Program-made: the position numbers and the translations under genes
Notes under the pieces: generated by a model
What the model saw: only the letters and a program-made list of their open reading frames with translations
Database searches by the model: none
What the model was told of the DNA's origin: nothing
Assembly (NCBI RefSeq): GCF_001748085.1
Contig: NZ_BBZK01000004.1
Span: forward strand, 558,001 to 622,000
Length of the DNA: 64,000 nucleotides
Direction: 5' to 3'
DNA from: Streptomyces sp. TP-A0874
GTDB lineage: Bacteria > Actinomycetota > Actinomycetes > Streptomycetales > Streptomycetaceae
Part shown: one piece after another, positions 57,241-64,000 of the stretch
Numbering within the stretch: position 1 is the stretch's first letter
Layout: every line of letters begins with the position of its first letter

Positions 57241-57662
57241 GCGCTCCCTTACTGCGGGCTTATCGGGCGGATCGCGGGCGGTGCCCGGCTCGGCTAGGGG
57301 TGACGGCCGACGCCCGGCGCCTGGACACCTGGTACGTCGGAGGAACTTCCCGCCCCGCTTACTCTCATCTGGGACCCGAGTCTATTCGCGACGCAGGTCC
57401 GTACTTCTGGTCCGGGGGCCGCGTCCGGGCCCCGGAGCGCTTCCGAAGGCCCAGGTCGCGGCCCTCCCGGTCGGGGGTGTCCGCCTCCCCACCGGCCTGC
57501 GGGCGACGAGTGGGGCGTGCCTCCCGGCTCCCGTTCCGGACAGCAGTTCCCTCACTCGTGGCCCGCGTCGCGTGGCGGTGTCGGCACGGGCGCACTCCGA
57601 CCGGTCCCGGGGGCGGTGGCCTCCGATGACGACGTGGGTCCGGCCGCCGGTACGCGGCCCGT
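57241..57662. other. Intergenic region between nhaA operon and pabAB
   Basis: A 422-bp G+C-rich gap downstream of pabAB and upstream of the small ORF, all on the minus strand. One long frame (57382-57666) starts in an ATGA overlap with pabAB but is Arg/Gly/Pro-rich without domain features and is not accepted. No palindrome, repeat or RNA gene was recognised. Confidence 0.4.
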
Positions 57663-59750
57663 TCATCCGTTCCCGTCCCGCCAGCCGCGTAGGCCGAAGT
57701 AGGGGACGCTGGCCTTCACGAGCGTCTCCGTGAACTCCTCCACCGGGTCCGACTTGGCCGTGATCGCGCCGCCCACCCCAAAGGTGGCCGAGTCCCCCCG
57801 CACCACGGCGGTGCGGATCACGATGTTGAGGTCCGCCGCACCGGAGAAGGACAGCCAGCCCAGCGCTCCGGAGTAGACGCCGCGCGCTTCTCCCTCCACC
57901 TCGTCGATGATCTCCATCGTGCGCTTCTTGGGAGCTCCGGTCATGGAGCCGCCGGGGAAGCAGGCGCGGACGGCGGAGAGGGCCGACTCCTGCCAGCGCA
58001 GCCGGCCGCGGACGGTCGAGACGAGCTGGTGGACCGAGGAGTAGCTCTCGACGGCGAACGCCCGCGGCACGTGTACGCTGCCCGGCTCGCAGACGGTGTT
58101 GAGATCGTGCCGCACCAAGTCGACGATCATGAGGTTCTCAGCGAGGTCCTTGGCGGAGTCCGTCAGCTCCCGCCGGAGCGCCTCGTCCTGCTCGGAGGTG
58201 GTACCCCGCGGTCTCGTCCCCTTGATGGGGCGGGACTCGACCATCCGGCTCTCGTCCACCCGCAGGAACGTCTCGGGGGACGAACACGCCACCTCGAAGT
58301 CGCCGCACCGCAGGTAGGCCCCGCGGGGCACCGGGCTGACGGCCCGCATCCGCTGGTAACTGCCCAACCCGTCCCCGGTGGCGGTGAGAGCGGCACGGTT
58401 GGTCAGGCACACCTCGTAGCTCTCACCCTCGGTGATGAGCTGCTGGACCTCCTTGATCCTGGACAGGTACTCCTCCCTGCCGTCCCGGAGACCGAGCAGG
58501 TGCTCCCCCACCGGGCCGGGGACGTAGTCGGCCGCGGACACGCTCCGCTCCCCGGGAGCCCAGTGCTGCGGGGCCTCTTCCCCGGATTCCGCACCGGTCG
58601 GCCGCTCGGGCTCTTCCACACCGGTGAGTCGGCACTCCAGGAGTACGTCGCGCTCGTGGTCGAGGACCGCGAACTCGCGGGTGTGCAGGAACCAGGCGTC
58701 CGGCTCGCTCGCCCGGTGGGTTTCGGTGCCGCCGGTGAGCGCCTTGAGCTCGTAGCCGAGGTAGCCGACCAGGCCGCCGGTGAAGGCCGGTTCCCAGTCG
58801 GCCGGGCTCTCGACCCGCACCGCCGCGGTGATCTCTTCCAGGAGGCTGAGGACGTCTCCGGTGAGTTGCTCGCTGTGTGCGGCGCCGCGCAGGGTCAGCC
58901 GCCGGTCGGTGAGGTCGTAGTCGAGGACCACCGAGCCCTCACCGCCCCAGGCCCCCATGAGGGAGAAGCGGGACCCGGGCTGTTCACTGTGCTCGGAGTC
59001 CAGCCAGAACGCGTAGGGATGCTCGGCGTAGCGCGCCCGGAAGACGTCAGCGGCCGCCCCCGGAGCCGGCACCTCGCGCACCTCGAGCCGGAGCCGGAGG
59101 CTCCCTCCGACCCGGACGAAGGCCTCGGCCGCCGGGCCCGTCCCGCTCGACGGCTCTCCTGCGGTTCCACGACCGGACCGGTCGGCGGCCATCCGCAGGA
59201 AGTTGCCCAGTATTCGGTGGCCGCCGACCGTCCTGACCGACTCGGGGTGGAACTGCACGCCCCAGACCGGGCGGGAGCGGTGTGCCACGGCCATGACCAG
59301 TCCGTCGTCGGTCCAGGCCGTCCGCTCCAGCTCGGTGGGGAGTTCGCTGGTCACCAGCGAGTGGTACCGGACCACGGGGAGTTCCTGGGGCAGCCCGGCG
59401 AACAGTCCGGTACCGGTGTGCCGGATGCGTTCCACGACGCCGTGCACCGGCTCGGGGGCCGGCACGGTACGTCCCCCGAAGTGTTCACCGATCCCCTGGT
59501 GGCCGAGGCAGACCCCCAGAACGGGGAGCTCGCATCGGGAGAGGATCTCGCGGCACACTCCGAAGTCCCTGGCCCGCGATGGCCTGCCGGGGCCGGGTGA
59601 GAGCACGACGGCGTCGCTCTCGGCCAGCGGCAGGTCCTCGTAGCCGACGCTGTTCGGCACCACGGTGGGCCACACCCCGGAGACCTCGTAGAGGTACTGG
59701 GCGATGTTCATCGTGAAGGAGTCGAAGTTGTCGACGATGAGGACTCTCAC
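57663..59750 (-). CDS. pabAB: Aminodeoxychorismate synthase, fused PabA-PabB
   Basis: A 695-residue fusion. The N-terminal glutamine amidotransferase (residues about 1-195) has LGVCLGHQGIGEHFGG with catalytic Cys81 and GVQFHPESV. The C-terminal chorismate-binding domain contains ESRPIKGTRPRG (about residues 504-515); the PIKGT lysine marks aminodeoxychorismate synthases rather than anthranilate synthases. FPGGSMTGAPKKRTMEII and GVGGAITAKSDPVEE are also present. Product: 4-amino-4-deoxychorismate for PABA or aminochorismate-derived metabolites. Fused forms are frequent in secondary-metabolite clusters, but no pabC or cluster gene is visible here. Confidence 0.92.
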   Translation of the reverse strand: MRVLIVDNFDSFTMNIAQYLYEVSGVWPTVVPNSVGYEDLPLAESDAVVLSPGPGRPSRARDFGVCREILSRCELPVLGVCLGHQGIGEHFGGRTVPAPEPVHGVVERIRHTGTGLFAGLPQELPVVRYHSLVTSELPTELERTAWTDDGLVMAVAHRSRPVWGVQFHPESVRTVGGHRILGNFLRMAADRSGRGTAGEPSSGTGPAAEAFVRVGGSLRLRLEVREVPAPGAAADVFRARYAEHPYAFWLDSEHSEQPGSRFSLMGAWGGEGSVVLDYDLTDRRLTLRGAAHSEQLTGDVLSLLEEITAAVRVESPADWEPAFTGGLVGYLGYELKALTGGTETHRASEPDAWFLHTREFAVLDHERDVLLECRLTGVEEPERPTGAESGEEAPQHWAPGERSVSAADYVPGPVGEHLLGLRDGREEYLSRIKEVQQLITEGESYEVCLTNRAALTATGDGLGSYQRMRAVSPVPRGAYLRCGDFEVACSSPETFLRVDESRMVESRPIKGTRPRGTTSEQDEALRRELTDSAKDLAENLMIVDLVRHDLNTVCEPGSVHVPRAFAVESYSSVHQLVSTVRGRLRWQESALSAVRACFPGGSMTGAPKKRTMEIIDEVEGEARGVYSGALGWLSFSGAADLNIVIRTAVVRGDSATFGVGGAITAKSDPVEEFTETLVKASVPYFGLRGWRDGNG

Positions 59751-60103
59751 TGCGGTGCTCCTCTTTCGAGTTCAGCGATCAGGAGATCCTCCTGAGTGTG
59801 CGGCCGGGATCCGGCCCTCCGTCGGGACCGCGGGACAGGCCCGAAGCCGTCCGGCGGTGGCGGTCGCTCCCCGGCCCATCATAGGAATCGGATGTTCCGC
59901 CTTATGTCTCGTGATGTCCGTGAAGAACGCCGGTGTGGCGTGCCCCTCCTGGAACCGAGACGTCGCCCCGGCCCGTGGATCAGACTGTCCGGAGTCATTG
60001 CGGGTCCCCGCCGACCGGGCGGGACGGCCTGCCACGGGCAGCGGTACCGAAGGCGTCAACCGGCGCCCGGAGGGAAGCCCCGGCCAGATGGAAGTGAGAG
60101 ATC
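59751..60103. other. Divergent intergenic region, pabAB and GNAT genes
   Basis: A 353-bp region between divergent starts. A GAAAGAGGAG motif on the minus strand, just before 59750, is the likely pabAB SD, and GAGAGATC precedes the GNAT TTG. Between them a stretch at about 59880-59930 is less G+C-rich, but no clear promoter or operator was recognised. Confidence 0.4.
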
Positions 60104-60667
60104 TTGCCCCCTATAGACGTCCCGATCCAGACAGAGCGACTGACTCTCCGCCCCTTCACCTCGGGCGACGTCGACGACATGTACGCCTATCAGGGGCTGA
60201 CGGAAGTCGCCCGCTACCTCTACCGCCCTCCGTACAGCCGGGAGCAGTGCGAGAAGGTCATCGTCAGGACCTCCGAGCTTCCGGAGTGGACCCGGGACCG
60301 TGACACCCTGACGCTCGCTGTCTGCCGACGGGAGGATCCGGGAGTGATCGGCGAGGTGGTGCTGACCCTGGCCAGCGTGCACGCCCGGCAGGCGGAGATC
60401 GGCTGGGTGTTCCACCCCGCCTGGGGCGGTCGCGGCTATGCCACCGAGGCGGCCCGCGCCCTGCGCGGGTTCGCCTTCGAGCGGCTGGGGGTGCACCGCC
60501 TCTATGCCCGGGTCGATACCGAGAACACCGGCTCCGTCCGCGTCTGCGAACGTCTCGGGATGCGCCGGGAGGCCCACCTGTTGGAGAACGACCGCAATGA
60601 GTACGGCTGGGGAAGCGAGTACGTGTACGCGATGCTCGCCCGGGAGGCCGCCTCCGCGTCGTCCTGA
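60104..60667 (+). CDS. GNAT acetyltransferase (RimJ/RimL-like)
   Basis: A 187-residue N-acetyltransferase. IQTERLTLRPFTSGDVDDMY is the usual N-terminal strand, EIGWVFHPAWGGRGYATEAA holds the acetyl-CoA motif, and VDTENTGSVRVCERLGMRRE is the C-terminal part. RimJ/RimL relatives acetylate protein N-termini or small amines and the substrate is unknown. TTG at 60104 is the start. It is convergent with argF. Confidence 0.88.
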   Translation: MPPIDVPIQTERLTLRPFTSGDVDDMYAYQGLTEVARYLYRPPYSREQCEKVIVRTSELPEWTRDRDTLTLAVCRREDPGVIGEVVLTLASVHARQAEIGWVFHPAWGGRGYATEAARALRGFAFERLGVHRLYARVDTENTGSVRVCERLGMRREAHLLENDRNEYGWGSEYVYAMLAREAASASS

Positions 60668-60750
60668 GGTGCGGGCTCCGCGGGTCCCACACCCCCGGCC
60701 GCGCAGCGGTGCCGGTTCGCGAGACCTGGCCGAAGCTGAGGGCAGTGCCG

Positions 60751-61770
60751 TCAGCTTCCGCCGGGGCCCGCTCCGGCGAGGGTGGCGACCAGCACCGCCT
60801 TGATGGTGTGCATCCGGTTCTCGGCCTCGTCGAAGACGACGGAGTGGTCCGACTCGAAGACCTCGTCGGTCACCTCGAGCGAGGTCAGACCGTACCGGGC
60901 GTGGATCTCCCGTCCGATCTCGGTGCCGAGGTCGTGGAAGGCCGGCAGGCAGTGCAGGAACTTCACCCCGGGGCGGCCGGTGGCCCGCAGCACGTCCATC
61001 GTCACGGCGTAGGGCGCCAGCAGTTCGATGCGCTCGCCCCACACGTCGACCGGCTCCCCCATCGACACCCAGACGTCGGTGGCGACGAAGTCCGCGCCGC
61101 GCACCCCTTCGATGACGTCCTCGGTGAGGGTGACCACGGCCCCGCTGGCGGCGGCCAGCCGCTGCGCCTCGGTGACGACGTCCTCGGCCGGCCACAGGGT
61201 ACGCGGGGCGACGATCCGCACGTCCATGCCGAGCAGGGCGCCGGTGACCAGGTAGGAGTTGCCCATGTTGGACCGGGCGTCCCCCAGGTAGGCGAAGCTG
61301 GTCGCCTTGAGCGGCCGCTCACTGTGCTCGGTCATGGTCAGCATGTCGGCGAGCATCTGGGTGGGGTGCCACTCGTCGGTGAGCCCGTTGAAGACCGGAA
61401 CGCCCGCGTGCGCGGCCAGCTCCTCGACGACGGACTGGCCGTGGCCGCGGTACTGGATGCCGTCGAACATCCGGCCGAGCACCCGGGCGGTGTCCTTGAC
61501 CGACTCCTTGTGGCCGATCTGCGAACCGCCGGGGTCGAGGTAGGTCGTGCGGGCGCCCTGGTCAGCGGCCGCCACCTCGAAGGCGCAGCGGGTACGGGTG
61601 GAGGTCTTCTCGAAGACCAGGGCGATGTTCCGGCCGACGAGTCGCTGGACCTCGGTCCCCGACCGTTTCGCGGCCTTCAGCTCCGCCGCCAGATCGAGGA
61701 GGTGACGGAACTCCTCGGCGGAGAGATCAAGCTCCTTGAGGAAGTGGCGGCCGGTGAGGTCTGTCGCCAT
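60751..61770 (-). CDS. argF: Ornithine carbamoyltransferase
   Basis: A 339-residue carbamoyltransferase. The carbamoyl-phosphate motif STRTRCAFE is at residues 57-65 and the ornithine-side motif [10 protein letters not shown] near 270, with DARSNMGNS in between. With arcA upstream it could serve arginine deiminase catabolism (citrulline to ornithine and carbamoyl phosphate), although it is also the biosynthetic enzyme; no arginine biosynthesis genes are nearby. ATG at 61770 follows GAGGAG with 6-bp spacing. A MITE lies between it and arcA. Confidence 0.93.
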   Translation of the reverse strand: MATDLTGRHFLKELDLSAEEFRHLLDLAAELKAAKRSGTEVQRLVGRNIALVFEKTSTRTRCAFEVAAADQGARTTYLDPGGSQIGHKESVKDTARVLGRMFDGIQYRGHGQSVVEELAAHAGVPVFNGLTDEWHPTQMLADMLTMTEHSERPLKATSFAYLGDARSNMGNSYLVTGALLGMDVRIVAPRTLWPAEDVVTEAQRLAAASGAVVTLTEDVIEGVRGADFVATDVWVSMGEPVDVWGERIELLAPYAVTMDVLRATGRPGVKFLHCLPAFHDLGTEIGREIHARYGLTSLEVTDEVFESDHSVVFDEAENRMHTIKAVLVATLAGAGPGGS

Positions 61771-61811
61771 GGTGGGCTCCTCGATCGGGACTTCGACGAA
61801 CGGAGATGAGA

Positions 61812-61839
61812 GCATATACGAACTACCGTATCGATATGC
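61812..61839. promoter_or_regulatory. Nested inverted repeat upstream of argF
   Basis: GCATATACG (61812-61820) and CGATATGC (61832-61839) form imperfect inverted arms about 45 bp before the argF start, with a nested ATACG/CGTAT. It could be an ArgR-type ARG box or contain the -10 region, since argF needs its own promoter after the MITE. Confidence 0.35.
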
Positions 61840-61941
61840 AGTTGTGGTTCTGCTCCCGCCTCCGCCCGCCGCCGCCCCGCCCGGCGAGCGCGGCCACCGA
61901 CACACTCTCCACTCGGGGCGACGCCGCCACGCCTGCCGTCG

Positions 61942-62070
61942 CCAAGGGCGGTCCCGCAATCCCCGGCGGGGCGCACGCCGACAGCTACGGCACTCCGCCT
62001 GCCACCGCTGGGAGGCACCCCGGCACCTGACGCCGAGCGCCGATCCACCAGGGTTTCGGGGCGGCCTTAG
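61942..62070 (+). repeat. MITE-like element, copy 3 (diverged, shorter)
   Basis: About 129 bp. The left tip CCAAGGGCGGTCCCGCAATC and the following GACAGCTACGGCAC match copy 2 closely, and the right tip CGGGGCGGCCTTAG matches less well. The central hairpin of copies 1 and 2 is missing and is replaced by TGCCACCGCTGGGAGGCA. The right tip contains TTA at 62067-62069, which is the arcA stop codon on the minus strand. Confidence 0.68.
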
Positions 62071-63299
62071 GCGGCCTCTCGCTCGAAGGGGCAGGTCATA
62101 CAGCGCGGTCCGCCCCTGCCGCGGCCCAGTTCGCTGCCCGGGATGTCGATCACCTCGATCCCGTTCCTGCGCAGATACGTGTTCGTGGTGACGTTCCGCT
62201 CGTAGGCCACCACCACACCGGGTTCCACCGCCAGCATGTTGCAACCGTCGTCCCACTGCTCACGCTCGGCGGAGTGCACGTCCTGGGTGGCGGTGAGCAC
62301 CCTGATGGAGTCCAGCCCGAGCGCGGCGGCGATGGCCCGGTGCATGTGCTCCGGCGGGTGGTCGGTGACCTTCAGGTCGTTGTCGCCCGAGCCGGGTTGG
62401 ATGGTGTAGGAGCGCAACATGCCGAGACCGGCGTACTGGGTGAAGGCGTCCCGGTCGATCATCGTCATGACCGTGTCGAGGTGCATCAGGGCCCGCCGTT
62501 TCGGCATGTCCAGCGCCACGATGGTGTGCGCCGACCCCGCCGCGAAGAGCCCTCTGGCCAGCATCTCCACCGCCTGCGGGGTGGTCCGCTCACTCATCCC
62601 GATCAGCACCGCGCCACCGCCGATGACCAGTACGTCTCCGCCCTCGATGGTGGAGGGATAGTCTTCCTGCCCCTCCGACCAGACGTGGAAGCCGCCGGCC
62701 TCCTCCCCTCGGAAGAGCGGATGGTGCCGGTAGATCGCCTCGAAGTGGACGGTCTCCCGCTGGCGGGCGGGCCACCGCATGGCGTTGATCGAGACGCCGT
62801 CGTAGATCCAGGCGGAGGTGTCCCGGGTGAAGAGGTGGTTGGGCAGCGGGGCGAGCAGGAAGTCGTCCGGCGCCATGACGTGGAAACGAACCGAGGTCGG
62901 CTCGGCGTGGCGCTGGAGGTACTCCCGCTTGGTCACCCCGCCGACCAGCGCCTCCACCAACTCCGGCGTGGGCAGCGCGTCGAAGACCGCCCGCAGGTCA
63001 TCCGTGGCGAGCGGGCCGTACTCCTTCTCGTCGAAGACCCGGTCAAGCACCAGGGCACGGGCCCTGGGAACCTCCAGGGTCTCGGTCAGCAGATCTGCGA
63101 AGAGATGCACCTCCACACCGCGGTCCCGGAGCACGTCGGCGAAGCCGTCGTGCTCCTGGCGGGCGCGCCGTACCCACAGCAGGTCGTCGAAGAGCAGCGC
63201 GTCCTTGTTGCTGGGCGTGAGCCGTTTCAGCTCCAGGTCCGGACGGTGCAGGATGACGCGGCGGAGCCGCCCGACCTCGGAGTCCACATGGAAAACCAT
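62067..63299 (-). CDS. arcA: Arginine deiminase
   Basis: A 410-residue enzyme hydrolysing arginine to citrulline and ammonia. [20 protein letters not shown] starts the protein. The conserved blocks are [41 protein letters not shown] and the C-terminal [13 protein letters not shown], with catalytic Cys about 400. It starts 36 bp after the homocysteine methyltransferase gene and probably shares its transcript. Its TAA stop lies in the tip of MITE copy 3; before insertion the stop was probably TAG at the CTAG target. argF follows about 300 bp further on. Confidence 0.94.
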   Translation of the reverse strand: MVFHVDSEVGRLRRVILHRPDLELKRLTPSNKDALLFDDLLWVRRARQEHDGFADVLRDRGVEVHLFADLLTETLEVPRARALVLDRVFDEKEYGPLATDDLRAVFDALPTPELVEALVGGVTKREYLQRHAEPTSVRFHVMAPDDFLLAPLPNHLFTRDTSAWIYDGVSINAMRWPARQRETVHFEAIYRHHPLFRGEEAGGFHVWSEGQEDYPSTIEGGDVLVIGGGAVLIGMSERTTPQAVEMLARGLFAAGSAHTIVALDMPKRRALMHLDTVMTMIDRDAFTQYAGLGMLRSYTIQPGSGDNDLKVTDHPPEHMHRAIAAALGLDSIRVLTATQDVHSAEREQWDDGCNMLAVEPGVVVAYERNVTTNTYLRRNGIEVIDIPGSELGRGRGGPRCMTCPFEREAA

Positions 63300-63335
63300 G
63301 ATTCCATCCTGACCGAGGAGGCCGACTCGCGCGGC

Positions 63336-64000
63336 CTACCGAGCGTTTTCCCCCTTAGTGTCCGGCCGGACGAGCCAGGCGAGTTCGGTGATATCGCCCG
63401 GTCCCACCCGGCAGCAGCCACCGACCAGCCGGGCCCCGGCGTCCTGCCAGCGGTGCACCCGCTCCGGATCGAAGGTCCGGTGGCCGCTCCACCGGGCCGC
63501 CGCCGTGTCCCAGGACTCGCCGCTGTTGGGGTAGACGACCACCGGCTTCCCGCTCTCCGCCGCAAGGGGTACGGCGCGGCTCGCCTCAGCGGGGGTGCAG
63601 CAGTTCACTCCGACAGCGATCACCTGTTCCTCCTCGGCGGCGAGGGCGAAGGCCTCCCCCAGTGGCTGGCCGGCTCGGGTCCGGCCGCCATCGACGGTGT
63701 AGGAGAGCCAGACCGGGACGCCGGTGCCCTCCGCGGCGCGCAGCAGCGCCTCGGCCTCGTCGATGTCCGGCACGGTCTCCAACGCCAGGACGTCGGGGGC
63801 GGCCGAGGCCAGGCTCTCGATCCGCGGACGGTGGAACCGCTCAAGCTCGGCCACCGACAGCCCGTACCGCCCCCGGTACTCACTGCCGTCGGCGAGCATC
63901 GCCCCGTAGGGGCCGACGGAGGCCGCGACCCAGACCTCCGGCTGCCCCCGCTGAGCGCCATGTCCGCTGCGGGTCGACTCTCCGGGCCGGCCGCGGCGGG
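63336..64000 (-). CDS. mmuM: Homocysteine S-methyltransferase, 5' end outside window
   Basis: The last about 221 residues of a BHMT-type methyltransferase that methylates homocysteine. The blocks VAASVGPYGAMLADGSEYRG, RIESLASAAPDVLALETVP, GVNCCTPAEASRAVP and ARLVGGCCRVGPGDI carry the three zinc-binding cysteines. The frame remains open to the window edge (codons before VAASVGPYG continue to 64000), so the start lies beyond it. It is followed by arcA at 36 bp on the same strand. Confidence 0.9.
   Translation of the reverse strand, partial: RRGRPGESTRSGHGAQRGQPEVWVAASVGPYGAMLADGSEYRGRYGLSVAELERFHRPRIESLASAAPDVLALETVPDIDEAEALLRAAEGTGVPVWLSYTVDGGRTRAGQPLGEAFALAAEEEQVIAVGVNCCTPAEASRAVPLAAESGKPVVVYPNSGESWDTAAARWSGHRTFDPERVHRWQDAGARLVGGCCRVGPGDITELAWLVRPDTKGENAR

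Noticed and set aside
57382..57666. 94-codon frame starting in an ATGA overlap with the pabAB stop
   Set aside because: The overlap is attractive, but the product is Arg/Gly/Pro-rich without recognisable motifs, and its third-position bias is weaker than that of the small ORF before nhaA.

Overview
The window is high-GC DNA with strongly G/C-biased third codon positions, many GTG/TTG starts and ATGA/GTGA stop-start overlaps. Gene content is that of a Streptomyces-type actinomycete: whiI, rok7B7 with xylFGH, ngcEFG, an XRE-MurA fusion and an SAV2148-type HEPN protein. From memory, the order between murC and the MurA fusion follows the Streptomyces core chromosome, so most of the window reads as conserved backbone. 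No rRNA, tRNA, CRISPR array or prophage was seen.

Region by region. 0-3.3 kb: an interrupted-palindrome MITE, an APH-fold kinase, a DnaQ-type exonuclease and an SAV2148 HEPN protein. 3.8-10.4 kb: glgX-treY-treZ, which make trehalose from glycogen. 10.5-17.8 kb: msrB/murC (overlapping), a small conserved protein, a RibD-C reductase, zapE, a PaiB-like protein, an internally shortened B3/4 protein and a Tat-exported PhoX phosphatase. 18-25 kb: AIM24 and DUF1963 proteins, then the heme genes hemQ-hemG and hemE around a GT-C membrane protein. 24.5-31 kb: DUF3000, whiI with a sigma-WhiG-like promoter, RNase D and the fadA-fadB beta-oxidation pair. 31-35.5 kb: NYN protein, APC permease, dxs. 35.7-44.2 kb: a sugar-uptake block (xylFGH, rok7B7, ngcEFG) with a DasR-like site at ngcE. 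44.8-47.5 kb: aconitase.

The accessory part lies between aconitase and murA (47.7-53.2 kb). It contains a decayed Tn7-like element with recognisable inverted ends (47743-49751). The element keeps a TnsA-like endonuclease pseudogene, a TniQ-like protein and a YciI-family cargo gene, but no TnsB or TnsC. The TnsA-like gene is cut by a 162-bp MITE whose removal, with one TA, restores the frame. A second, more degraded left end plus 5' tnsA fragment abuts the first element, so two related elements appear to have landed in tandem. Downstream are DUF1707 and NTF2-like genes and an ABC-F gene with a leader ORF.

55-64 kb: an NhaA-thioredoxin fusion preceded by a small coupled ORF, a fused PabAB, a GNAT acetyltransferase, argF, arcA and the 3' part of a homocysteine S-methyltransferase that runs off the edge. 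A third, diverged MITE copy separates arcA from argF and supplies the arcA stop codon. Well-formed G+C-rich hairpins follow many genes. All functional calls come from reading the sequence; no database search was possible.
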